From positions 1-22,191 of the forward strand of contig CAYUHJ010000093.1 in assembly GCA_964444365.1 (NCBI GenBank): 22,191 bases of DNA, written 5' to 3'. Numbering within the stretch: position 1 is the first letter of the stretch; each line of letters starts with the position of its first letter. The position numbers and the translations under genes were made by a program. Below, piece by piece: positions 14,733-21,715 of the stretch. This DNA comes from CAYUHJ01 sp964444365 (GTDB lineage Bacteria > Planctomycetota > Planctomycetia > Gemmatales > Gemmataceae). Below the pieces are notes generated by a model, which did no database searches, had not been told where the DNA came from, and saw only the letters and a list, made by a program, of their open reading frames with translations.

Positions 14733-15536
14733 ATGCCGTCGGAACGGATCTACTGCTGGGAAGCCCTGGACGTGACGCACCCGCTGTTTCACGCGGCCGA
14801 GCGTCTGTACGAAAACACGCAACACCCGGACGAACGCATCCCCTGGGGCTGGATCGCGCGATCGGTCAAGGGGCGGACCCAGTGGCGGCCGGGGACGTGG
14901 GGCAAGCACCTCGTCCTCGCCGCCGACGGGCTCGCCCCGGACGTGGAAGGCATCACCGGGGCGGACTGGAAGCCGGAACCGGACGAGCACGCGATTTCGG
15001 ACCGCCTCGCGGGGTTCGCCTACGGCGTCCACCTCCCGGACTTCGGCGGGTACGTCTGCTACGTCGGGGTCGACGACCGGTTCCGCCGCCGCGGGGTCGG
15101 CACCCGGCTGTTCGAGCAGTGCTTCAAGCTGTTCGCGGCGGACGCCCACTCCGCGGACGAGCCGCTCCCGTGCGTCGTCTGGGAGAGCCGCAAGCCCGCC
15201 GCCGGGGACGGGGACGCCGCCTGGGCGCTGTGGGACGCCCGGGTGAACCTGTTCGAGCGGGTGGGCGGGCTGTGGCTCGACGGGATCGAACTGCAGACGC
15301 CGAACTACGCCGCACCCGACGGCCCGCCGGTGCCGCTGCAGCTGTTCGTGAAGCCGGTGGAGCAGCGCGAGTACGACACGCCGTCGCTGATCGGCCTGGC
15401 GGCAGGGCTGCTGGAGCGGGTGTACAAGACCGCCCCCGGCGACCCGCTGTACGACCGCACCGTGACGCCGCACGGCCCGCCGCGCCTCCGCCCCGCGACG
15501 GACGCCGCCCGCCGTAAGAAGCGGGCGGCGGTGTGA
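14733..15536 (+). CDS. GNAT-fold acetyltransferase-like protein
   Basis: The 267-residue product has an acetyl-CoA binding motif A, VDDRFRRRGVGTRLFEQ, where R118/R119 through G123 match the (Q/R)xxGx(G/A) loop. This is preceded by FAYGVHLPDFGGYVCYVGV as the central beta strands. GNAT proteins transfer an acetyl group to amines of small molecules or proteins. The C-terminal third (about 185-267) is not part of the core fold; it carries a Pro-rich stretch and ends in a basic tail. No signal peptide. The ATG is supported by the TACAAT box. The final codons also form a strong hairpin, and the stop is one base from the stop of the convergent PIN gene. The acceptor is unknown. Confidence 0.75.
   Translation: MPSERIYCWEALDVTHPLFHAAERLYENTQHPDERIPWGWIARSVKGRTQWRPGTWGKHLVLAADGLAPDVEGITGADWKPEPDEHAISDRLAGFAYGVHLPDFGGYVCYVGVDDRFRRRGVGTRLFEQCFKLFAADAHSADEPLPCVVWESRKPAAGDGDAAWALWDARVNLFERVGGLWLDGIELQTPNYAAPDGPPVPLQLFVKPVEQREYDTPSLIGLAAGLLERVYKTAPGDPLYDRTVTPHGPPRLRPATDAARRKKRAAV
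15503..15530 (+). terminator. Hairpin embedded in the last codons of the GNAT-like gene
   Basis: CGCCGCCCGC (15503-15512) and GCGGGCGGCG (15521-15530) form a perfect all-G/C 10-bp stem with an 8-base loop. It ends three bases before the TGA. With only one base between this stop and the convergent PIN stop, it may be the terminator, moved into coding sequence. Confidence 0.5.
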
Positions 15537-15537
15537 G

Positions 15538-16107
15538 TCAGATCAGATCGGCGTAGCGACGCAACTCCGCGACGGTGAGCGGGAGGTGTTGGCGTTCCAA
15601 CCGGTCCAGGAAGTCCAGCGATGTCATCGGTGGGTTCGTCAACATCGCTCGCTGTCGCTTCAGGGCAGCGAGCACGCTCCCTTGGTCGAGACGGAGCAGC
15701 TGGAACAAGAAGGGATCGGGGTGTTGGGCTTCGATGCCGTACGGTTCGAGTCCGTCGGCCGGAAAATCCTTCAGGTTGAACGTCAGGATCAGATCGGCCT
15801 GGCAGCAAATGGCTGCGGCGAGGACGTGGCGGTCACCGGGGTCGGGCAGCGCGAGCGAGTCGATCAACGATTCGTAACCCGTCACCAGTGCGTCGCGAAC
15901 ATGGGCATCCATCAGCGTGCGAGTGCGGTCGAGTTGACCTCGCGACAAATCTGGACGGTTCGCGAGAACGTTCGTGATCCACTCTTCATGAATCCGATCC
16001 GTCCACTTGGCGCGAAACAGGTCCGCGAGCGCCAGGTGCATGACGAGGTCGCGCAGGGGGGCAGGGTACAACACGCAGGCATCAATCAGCACGGTCAGCG
16101 CGGGCAT
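15538..16107 (-). CDS. PIN-domain ribonuclease, probable toxin (VapC-like)
   Basis: PIN-domain toxins are Mg-dependent ribonucleases that cut tRNA or other RNA and are held inactive by a partner antitoxin. The 189-residue protein has the expected acidic residues: D9 in VLIDACVLYP, E41/E42 in IHEEW and D92 in PDPGDRHVLAAA. The TFNLKDFP segment (N111, D114) follows. The C-terminal 60 residues extend past the PIN core. It starts at ATG 16107, sharing one base (TGATG) with the stop of the upstream HTH gene, the classic antitoxin-toxin arrangement. By eye the pair is less GC-rich than its neighbours, consistent with lateral gain. It may also be an enzyme unrelated to toxicity. Confidence 0.82.
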   Translation of the reverse strand: MPALTVLIDACVLYPAPLRDLVMHLALADLFRAKWTDRIHEEWITNVLANRPDLSRGQLDRTRTLMDAHVRDALVTGYESLIDSLALPDPGDRHVLAAAICCQADLILTFNLKDFPADGLEPYGIEAQHPDPFLFQLLRLDQGSVLAALKRQRAMLTNPPMTSLDFLDRLERQHLPLTVAELRRYADLI

Positions 16108-16577
16108 CAGTACCCCATGTTGAGTTCCTGAGCCTGCTCTGCGAGTTCGCGCAGGGATTCCAGCCGAGCCGCGTCGACCCGTCGCTTGTAGTCCATGACG
16201 TCCGAGAAGAGAATCCGGCGATGCGTGCCGACTTTTCGATGGGGGAGTTGCTTCGTCTCGATCAACTGAATCACGAAGGGGCGGGACACGTTGAGGATGT
16301 CGGCCGCTTCCTGCGTGGTCAATTCGGCGCGAGACGCCACCACGGTCACCGCGTCACCCTTTGCGACATGGGAAAGAATATCCAACACCATCCGAACCAC
16401 AGAGGCCGGGAGCGGGACCGCGACTTGGAGGTCGTGGGAAGTGACGGCGAGTTGGACAGGGTTCCATTTCTTTCCACTGTCGAGCGCGGCGAGCGAACGA
16501 CTGGATTCTTGTGCCAAGCGGACGTCCTCCGCTTGGGGCACGAGCGTTTCGGGGCGGTCGAGCAGTGTTCGTTCCAT
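16107..16577 (-). CDS. Excisionase-type HTH protein, probable antitoxin
   Basis: The 156-residue protein ends with a MerR/excisionase-like helix-turn-helix (about 85-135, ELTTQEAADILNVSRPFVIQ then HRKVGTHRRILFSDVMDYKR). This type binds DNA and in such pairs autoregulates the operon. The last 20 residues (LRELAEQAQELNMGY) are the likely toxin-binding tail. The N-terminal 80 residues are not recognised. The start is secure: AAGGAGGGA (16584-16592, minus strand) lies six bases before the ATG. It is upstream of, and one base overlapping, the PIN gene. A regulatory site would be expected near its promoter, but I see no clear operator. Confidence 0.8.
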   Translation of the reverse strand: MERTLLDRPETLVPQAEDVRLAQESSRSLAALDSGKKWNPVQLAVTSHDLQVAVPLPASVVRMVLDILSHVAKGDAVTVVASRAELTTQEAADILNVSRPFVIQLIETKQLPHRKVGTHRRILFSDVMDYKRRVDAARLESLRELAEQAQELNMGY

Positions 16578-16601
16578 CGCGACTCCCTCCTTTCTTCCGG
16601 C

Positions 16602-16629
16602 ATTCTACCCACAACCGCAGCAAAGCCAA
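16602..16629 (-). promoter_or_regulatory. Candidate promoter of the antitoxin-toxin operon
   Basis: On the minus strand TTGGCT (complement of 16624-16629) and TAGAAT (complement of 16602-16607) are 16 bases apart, upstream of the strong ribosome site. Confidence 0.5.
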
Positions 16630-16691
16630 CAAACGCACTAAACGAAACGCCTGACCCGCTGCATTTCACCGCTGTCGTGGAATCCACTCGC

Positions 16692-16697
16692 TACAAT
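16692..16697 (+). promoter_or_regulatory. -10 box of the small secreted protein gene
   Basis: TACAAT lies 36 bases before the ATG at 16734. GGAGGA (16723-16728) is the ribosome binding site five bases before that ATG. Confidence 0.5.
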
Positions 16698-16733
16698 CAC
16701 CTGGGTTCCGCACGCTTTCACCGGAGGATACCG

Positions 16734-17264
16734 ATGCGCCGTTCGTTGCTCGCGATCGTGGCCGCCCTGGGGGGGGTCGCGTCCGCCGCCGACAAGGGGA
16801 CCGAAGTGTCCCTCGGCGGGCTGAAGTCCACCACGCCGGCCGGGTGGAAGGAAAAGGAACTGCCCGCCGGCTCCATGCGGATGGCCCAGTTCGTCGTGCC
16901 CAAGGCCGAGGGGGACAAGGACGACGCCGAGGTCGCGATCTTCGTGTTCCCCGGCGGCAGCGGCACCGTCAAGCAGAACCTCGAACGCCAACTCGCCAAG
17001 TTCCAGGCCGACGGCCGCAAGGAGACCGTCGACAAGATCAAGGTCGGCGAGGTCGAGGCGACCTACCAGGACGTGACCGGCACGTTCGTCAAGAAGCCGT
17101 TCCCGATGGCCGAGAAGGGCACCCCGATCGAGGGCTACCGCCAGATCTACGTCGTGTTCGAGGCGAAGGACGGCAAGCAGTACTACCTCTGGCTGCTCGG
17201 GCCGGGCAAGACGGTCGACGCGCACAAGAAGGGGTTCGACGAGTTCCTGAAGGGGTTCAAGTAA
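16734..17264 (+). CDS. Small secreted protein of unknown function
   Basis: The 176-residue product has a signal peptide (about 1-18, ending GVASA before ADKG). The mature part is a compact alpha/beta protein rich in Lys and Gly, with no cysteines and no catalytic motif that I recognise. Segments such as STTPAGWKEKELPAGSMRMA and YRQIYVVFEAKDGKQYYL resemble uncharacterised secreted planctomycete proteins that look like PsbP/DUF1795-type binding folds, but this is a weak guess. It has its own -10 box and ribosome site and ends at an F3 hairpin, so it is probably monocistronic. It sits between the TA pair and queA. Confidence 0.7.
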   Translation: MRRSLLAIVAALGGVASAADKGTEVSLGGLKSTTPAGWKEKELPAGSMRMAQFVVPKAEGDKDDAEVAIFVFPGGSGTVKQNLERQLAKFQADGRKETVDKIKVGEVEATYQDVTGTFVKKPFPMAEKGTPIEGYRQIYVVFEAKDGKQYYLWLLGPGKTVDAHKKGFDEFLKGFK

Positions 17265-17271
17265 CCGAAAT

Positions 17272-17338
17272 GGTTAGCCGCGAGGCGGAGCCGGGCGTGC
17301 GGCACGCAGTCCCGCTCGGCTCCGCCTCGCGGCTAACC
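17272..17338. repeat. Hairpin repeat, family F3 (22-bp perfect stem)
   Basis: GGTTAGCCGCGAGGCGGAGC (17272-17291) plus CG pairs perfectly with 17317-17338. The loop contains a second hairpin, GCGTGC-G-GCACGC (17295-17307). The element begins eight bases after the stop of the small secreted protein and 11 bases before queA. A related copy in the opposite orientation lies at 19524-19593. Confidence 0.75.
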
Positions 17339-17348
17339 GGGTTGATCT

Positions 17349-18368
17349 ATGCACTTCTTTGATTACCACCTGCCCGACCACCTGATCGCCCAGGAACCGG
17401 CCGCGGCCCGCGACGGGTCCCGGCTGCTCGTCGTGCGTCGCGAATCGGGCGACCTGGAGCACCGCCACTTCCGCGACCTCCCGGGGTTGCTCGCCCCCGG
17501 CGACCTGCTCGTATTGAACGACACGAAGGTGATCCCCGCCCGCGTCGTCGGCCGCCGCGCCGCCACCGGGGGGAAGTGGGAAGGGCTGTTTCTGCGCGAG
17601 GCGGACGGCACCTGGGAGATGCTCGCGCAGACCCGCGGGTTCCCGCAGTCGGGGGCCGTGTTCGTCACCGACACCGGGCTGTCACTGACGCTGGTCGGCC
17701 GGACGGCGGACCGGCACTGGCTGATGCGGCCGGACCGGCCCGGCACCGCGGCGGACCTGCTCGCGGTTCACGGCCGCATCCCGCTGCCGCCGTACATCCG
17801 CAAGGGGGAAGCCGCGGAGCCGGACCGCGACCGCTACCAGACGGTGTACGCGGAGCGGGCCGGGTCGGTGGCCGCACCCACGGCCGGGTTGCACTTCACC
17901 CCGGAACTGCTCGAAAGGCTGGCGGACGTCGGCGTGCCAACGGCACGGGTCACGCTGCACGTCGGGCTCGGCACCTTCCTGCCCGTGAAGGCCGACGACC
18001 CCGCCGAGCACGAGATCCACGCCGAGTGGTGCGAGGTATCCCCGGACACGGTGGAAGCGATTCGCGCCACGAAAGCGGCGGGAAGGAGGGTCATTGCCGT
18101 CGGCACCACGACCACTCGCACCCTCGAAACCGCGGCCCTCGGCGGGGAACTCGCCCCCTTCCGCGGCGAGTCCGCGCTGTACATCCGCCCGCCGTTCCCG
18201 TTCCGCGTGCTGGACGGGCTCGTCACCAACTTCCACCTCCCGCGGACGACGCTGCTGCTGCTGGTGCAGGCGCTCGCCGGGGCGGACGTGCTCCGCGCCG
18301 CGTACGCGGAAGCGATCCGCGAGGAGTACCGGTTCTACAGCTACGGGGACGCGATGCTGGTGGTGTAG
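17349..18368 (+). CDS. queA: S-adenosylmethionine:tRNA ribosyltransferase-isomerase
   Basis: QueA transfers and isomerises the ribosyl group of S-adenosylmethionine onto 7-aminomethyl-7-deazaguanine in tRNA, making epoxyqueuosine. The 339-residue protein matches the family end to end: MHFFDYHLPDHLIAQEPAA, VLNDTKVIPARVVG, GRIPLPPYIRKG, YQTVYAERAGSVAAPTAGLH and GTTTTRTLE. Then come LYIRPPFPF, FHLPRTTLLLLVQA and the final YRFYSYGDAMLV. Length and order are normal. No tgt or other queuosine gene lies nearby. The ATG at 17349 has no obvious Shine-Dalgarno and follows an F3 hairpin, so transcription may continue from a weak or unrecognised promoter. Confidence 0.97.
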   Translation: MHFFDYHLPDHLIAQEPAAARDGSRLLVVRRESGDLEHRHFRDLPGLLAPGDLLVLNDTKVIPARVVGRRAATGGKWEGLFLREADGTWEMLAQTRGFPQSGAVFVTDTGLSLTLVGRTADRHWLMRPDRPGTAADLLAVHGRIPLPPYIRKGEAAEPDRDRYQTVYAERAGSVAAPTAGLHFTPELLERLADVGVPTARVTLHVGLGTFLPVKADDPAEHEIHAEWCEVSPDTVEAIRATKAAGRRVIAVGTTTTRTLETAALGGELAPFRGESALYIRPPFPFRVLDGLVTNFHLPRTTLLLLVQALAGADVLRAAYAEAIREEYRFYSYGDAMLVV

Positions 18369-18377
18369 CGGTTGGGG

Positions 18378-18408
18378 TTGACGGCCGGCCCCCGGTCGCC
18401 GGTAACAT
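18378..18408 (+). promoter_or_regulatory. Candidate promoter of the first methyltransferase gene
   Basis: TTGACG (18378-18383) is followed 19 bases later by TAACAT (18403-18408). A GGAG ribosome site lies at 18427-18430 before the GTG at 18439. The TTGACG hexamer equals the -35 of tRNA-Glu. Confidence 0.4.
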
Positions 18409-18438
18409 CTCGCGTCCGACCCACCCGGAGGCGACCGC

Positions 18439-19527
18439 GTGCCCGGCCTCGCTCAGCGCATCCCGACGCCGCTTCGACCGCTCGCCCGGAAGGTTCGCGC
18501 GTCGTTGCGGCACCTGCGCTCCGCCCCGATGGACGTGCGGTTCGCGCCGGGCGAAGCCGCCGCCGAGGTGGTGCCGCTGGCCCGGGAGTTCCACGTCGAG
18601 CGCGGCGAGACGTTCCCCTGCCCGGTGCGGGTCGTCAACCGCGGACCGGCCGCGATCAGTACGCAGGGCACCTTTCCGGTGCGGTTGAGCGCGACGTGGA
18701 CCGTGCCCGATGCGTTACCACTCGCGTTCCGCCTGCCGTTCCCGCTTCGACCGGGCGAAGCCGTCCGGGTCAACGCCCGGCTGACGGCCCCCGATTTCCT
18801 CGGCGACTTCCGCGTCGCACTCGGGCTCGGACAACACGGCGAACCCGCGTTCGCGGAAGCCGGCGTGACCGTCCACGTCACCGGTCGATCCGCGGAGGCG
18901 ATCGACTACGACCGCATGTACGCGGGTGCCGAGCTCGACCGCGACTTCTGGACCGTCGTCGGCCCCCGCACCCGCGACGAGTTCGACCGCCTCGGCGAGG
19001 CGAAGCTGAACATCCTCCGCGGCGTCGGCCTGCGGCCCGACTCGCGCGTCCTCGACGCGGGTTGCGGCACCGGCCAACTCGCGGTGCGGCTCGAACCGTT
19101 CCTCTCGGACGCGGGCTTCTACGTCGGCACCGACGTGGCCCGCGAGGCGGTCGACCACTGCCTCGCGAAGTTTCGCCGACCGAACTTCCGCTTCGCCCGC
19201 AACGAATCGGCCGCACTGCCCGGCGGCCACGCACCCTTCGATTTCGTCGTGTTTTTCAGCGTCTTCACGCACACCCACCCGGACGAAACCGCCCTCCTCC
19301 TCGCCGACGCGGCCCGGATGCTCGCCCCCGGCGGGGTCGTCGTCGCCGACTGCTTCTTCTCCCCGCACGTGGAGCGGAGCACCGGCAACCGCGGGGCGAT
19401 CGAACTGAACCGCGACCACTTCCTGCGGCTCGCCCGGTTGAGCGGGCTGACCGCGGACGTGATCGAATCGTGGCCGTGGCAACGATCTGCCCGGCGGGAA
19501 ATGTTGAAGCTCACGAAACCCGAGTAG
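18439..19527 (+). CDS. Methyltransferase with N-terminal Ig-like domain, paralog 1
   Basis: The 362-residue product starts with GTG (GGAG nine bases upstream). Residues about 30-150 look like a beta-sandwich of the NBR1/CARDB Ig-like kind: FPCPVRVVNRGPAA, then FPVRLSATW and DFLGDFRVALGL. From about 165 it is a class I SAM-dependent methyltransferase with the SAM-binding DAGCGTG at 206-212 and post-motifs FYVGTDVAREA and FDFVVFFSVFTHTHPDE. LAPGGVVVADCFF follows. No signal peptide, so it is cytoplasmic. It is the first of a tandem pair with the next gene; the shared FFSVFTHT and NRDHFLRLA segments show duplication. The substrate is unknown. Surface glycan or lipid-linked sugar modification is one guess, from the Ig-like domain. 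Confidence 0.85.
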   Translation: MPGLAQRIPTPLRPLARKVRASLRHLRSAPMDVRFAPGEAAAEVVPLAREFHVERGETFPCPVRVVNRGPAAISTQGTFPVRLSATWTVPDALPLAFRLPFPLRPGEAVRVNARLTAPDFLGDFRVALGLGQHGEPAFAEAGVTVHVTGRSAEAIDYDRMYAGAELDRDFWTVVGPRTRDEFDRLGEAKLNILRGVGLRPDSRVLDAGCGTGQLAVRLEPFLSDAGFYVGTDVAREAVDHCLAKFRRPNFRFARNESAALPGGHAPFDFVVFFSVFTHTHPDETALLLADAARMLAPGGVVVADCFFSPHVERSTGNRGAIELNRDHFLRLARLSGLTADVIESWPWQRSARREMLKLTKPE

Positions 19528-19593
19528 CCGCGACGCGAAAGCGGAGCGCGGGACCGCACGCCGCCCCCGCGCTCCGCTCCGCGTCGCGGCTAC
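19524..19593. repeat. Hairpin repeat, family F3 (opposite orientation)
   Basis: GTAGCCGCGACGCG and its continuation (19524-19552) pair with 19566-19593, with one mismatch and one bulge. The arm includes the TAG stop of methyltransferase 1. The central GCGGGACCGCACGCCGC resembles the reverse complement of the centre of the element at 17272, so both belong to one family. Confidence 0.7.
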
Positions 19594-19620
19594 ACGGGGA
19601 ATTCTTCGCACGGAGGCCGC

Positions 19621-20760
19621 ATGAATCCCTCGCCGTCGCTGCTCGCCAGCATCAAGCAAACGCCGCTCTGGAAGTTCACGCGGGGGCTGAAGCGGTACGC
19701 CCTCCCGCCTCGGCACGACGCCGCGTTGCCGGCCGGCGAGTGCGTCGCCGAGGTGGAAGTCGTCGCGCCGCCGGTGGCGCTCGAAGCCGGGCAAGCGTGG
19801 ACCTGGGCCGTGCGGGTCACGAACCGCGGCGGGGTCGCGTGGTCGCCGGACGGGACGAACCCGGTTCGCCTGTCGGCCCGCTGGCGGACGTTCACCGGCG
19901 AGCCGTTCGGCGAGGCGGCCACGTTCCCGCTGCCGAAGCCGCTCTACCCCGGCGAGCCGCAGACGCTCACCGCGACGACCCCGGCCCCGAAGTTCGTCGG
20001 CGACTTCCAGGTCGAGTTCGACCTGACGCAGTCCGAGGGCAACCGGTTCGCGACCCGGAACGCGCGCTCCAAAGTCGGCACCGCCGCCGTGCCCGTGCAG
20101 GGGCCGCGCTCCACGGACATCGACTACCACGCCGTCTTCCGCAACGCGGACCTCAATGCAAACCACTGGTGGGTCGTCGGGGCGTACCACTCGAAGGAGC
20201 AGTACGAGAAGTCCAGTCGGGAGCGGCTGGGGATGCTCGAAAAGCACGCCGGGCTGACGCCGAACTCCCGGGTCCTCGACATCGGCTGCGGCACCGGGCA
20301 GATGGGCGACGCGCTCGAAGGCTACCTCACGGAACGCGGCGCGTACTACGGCACGGACATCGGCCGGGAGGCGATCGAGTTCTGCAACCAGCGCTTCCGC
20401 AAGCCGAACTTCGTCTTCCGCAGCGGGGAAATGACCCGCGTCCCGTTCGGCGCGGAGGTGGGGACGTTCGACATCGCCATCTTCTTCAGCGTGTTCACCC
20501 ACACGTTCACCGACGAAACGGCGCTGCTGCTGCACGAGGCCTGTCGGCTGCTCGGGCCGACGGGCGTCGTCGTGGCGGACGTGATCACGTCGCCGCTCGT
20601 GGAGCGCGGGGCGGGGCACCGCGGGGAAATGGTCGTGAACCGGGACCACTTCCTGCGGCTCGCTGCTATCCTGGGGTTGGAGCCGACCGTCATCGGCCGG
20701 TGGCCGTGGAACCCGCACGCGGAGCGGTTCATGTACGCCCTCCGCAAGCGGTCAAGTTGA
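19621..20760 (+). CDS. Methyltransferase with N-terminal Ig-like domain, paralog 2
   Basis: The 379-residue product is a paralog of the preceding gene. Residues about 40-165 form the Ig-like domain, here with the fuller NxGxxxW pattern (VRVTNRGGVAWSPDG, NPVRLSARW). The methyltransferase has DIGCGTG at 220-226, YYGTDIGREAIEFC, FDIAIFFSVFTHTFTDE and GPTGVVVADV. NRDHFLRLA and a C-terminal WPWNPHAERF follow. The ATG has GGAGG (19612-19616) four bases upstream. Both copies keep the SAM-binding glycine loop and so are likely active; they differ most in the Ig part and the sequence after motif III. The spacing of 93 bases, largely the F3 hairpin, allows co-transcription by read-through. The acceptor molecule is unknown. 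Confidence 0.85.
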   Translation: MNPSPSLLASIKQTPLWKFTRGLKRYALPPRHDAALPAGECVAEVEVVAPPVALEAGQAWTWAVRVTNRGGVAWSPDGTNPVRLSARWRTFTGEPFGEAATFPLPKPLYPGEPQTLTATTPAPKFVGDFQVEFDLTQSEGNRFATRNARSKVGTAAVPVQGPRSTDIDYHAVFRNADLNANHWWVVGAYHSKEQYEKSSRERLGMLEKHAGLTPNSRVLDIGCGTGQMGDALEGYLTERGAYYGTDIGREAIEFCNQRFRKPNFVFRSGEMTRVPFGAEVGTFDIAIFFSVFTHTFTDETALLLHEACRLLGPTGVVVADVITSPLVERGAGHRGEMVVNRDHFLRLAAILGLEPTVIGRWPWNPHAERFMYALRKRSS

Positions 20761-20768
20761 AGGCGAAG

Positions 20769-20858
20769 AACCCCTCCCCCGGCCCCTCCCCGAAGCGGAG
20801 AGGGGAGGAAGAAGGTTTTGCCCCTCTCCGCTTCGGGGAGGGGGTTGGGGGAGGGGTT
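20769..20858. repeat. Long near-perfect inverted repeat (family F1-like)
   Basis: The arms 20769-20805 and 20821-20858 are reverse complements except for a small indel/mismatch near the outer GGCCCC part. The 15-base loop is AGGAAGAAGGTTTTG. The repeat ends 45 bases before surE and begins nine bases after the methyltransferase stop. Its C-rich arms resemble the repeats at 1210 and 5656. It likely ends the methyltransferase transcript. Confidence 0.75.
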
Positions 20859-20903
20859 CAGCCTCCCTGCTGGAAGTAACCACCCCGAGAGTCTGCCCCA
20901 CCG

Positions 20904-21686
20904 ATGCGCATCCTCCTGACGAACGACGACGGCATCTACGCCCCCGGCCTGCGGGCCCTTCGTCGGGAACTGCTTGCCCTCGGAACGGTGACGGTCGTCG
21001 CGCCCGCCACGGAGCAGTCCGCGGCCGGGCACTCCGTCACGCTGGCGACGCCGTTGTTGGTGAACGAGGTCTACGACGACCCGGACGGCGGCACCCGGGA
21101 CTTCATCGGCTGGGCGGTCGAGGGCCGGCCCGCGGATTGCGTCAAACTGGCACTACTGGAACTGTTGCCGGAGCCGCCCGACCTCATCGTCAGCGGGCTG
21201 AACGCCGGGTCGAACGCGGGCATCAACGTGCTCTACTCCGGCACGGTGGCCGCCGCCATCGAGGGCGCGTTCTACCACCACACCGCGATCGCGTGCTCCC
21301 TGGAGTACGACCAGAAGATCTACGACTTCCCGACCGCCGCGAAGTACGCCCGGCAGGTCGTGGAACAGATTCTGGCGAAGAAACCGACCGCCGGCAGCCT
21401 GTTCAACGTGAACATCCCGGTGCTGGAGCACGGCCCGATCGCGGGGGTCCGGGTCGTGCCGCAGAACGTGTCGCCGTACACGGAAAAGTTCGACCGCCGG
21501 GTGAACCCCCGCGGCCGGACGTACTTCTGGACGAGCCCCAACTTCCACTGCCCGGACCCGCACCCGGACACGGACGTGACCGCGCTGGCGGAGCAGTTCA
21601 TCACGGTCACGCCGCTGAAGTTCGACCTGACCGACCGCGCCCGACTCGACGCGATGGCCCGCTGGGAGTGGGAAACGCCGGGGTGA
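20904..21686 (+). CDS. surE: 5'/3'-nucleotidase SurE
   Basis: SurE is a divalent-metal phosphatase that removes phosphate from nucleoside 5'- and 3'-monophosphates and short polyphosphates, linked to stationary-phase survival. The 260-residue protein has the diagnostic MRILLTNDDGIYAPGLRAL (D8, D9), VAPATEQSAAGHSVT (S39) and LIVSGLNAGSNAGINVLYSG (N100), so all four metal ligands are present. FNVNIP and the late YTEKFDRRVNPRGRTYFW also fit. It has no signal peptide. The ATG at 20904 gives the family N-terminus exactly. It is preceded by a strong inverted repeat and converges on the FG-GAP gene 29 bases away. In other bacteria surE often neighbours pcm or nlpD; neither is here. Confidence 0.97.
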   Translation: MRILLTNDDGIYAPGLRALRRELLALGTVTVVAPATEQSAAGHSVTLATPLLVNEVYDDPDGGTRDFIGWAVEGRPADCVKLALLELLPEPPDLIVSGLNAGSNAGINVLYSGTVAAAIEGAFYHHTAIACSLEYDQKIYDFPTAAKYARQVVEQILAKKPTAGSLFNVNIPVLEHGPIAGVRVVPQNVSPYTEKFDRRVNPRGRTYFWTSPNFHCPDPHPDTDVTALAEQFITVTPLKFDLTDRARLDAMARWEWETPG

Positions 21687-21715
21687 CGCGGACCGTCCCC
21701 CCGGCGCGGGGACCG

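Noticed and set aside
18372..20879. 835-residue frame spanning both methyltransferases
   Set aside because: Shadow in another frame, crosses repeats, and has low-complexity Arg-rich translation; its tail is the common translated palindrome (NPSPGPSPKRRG).
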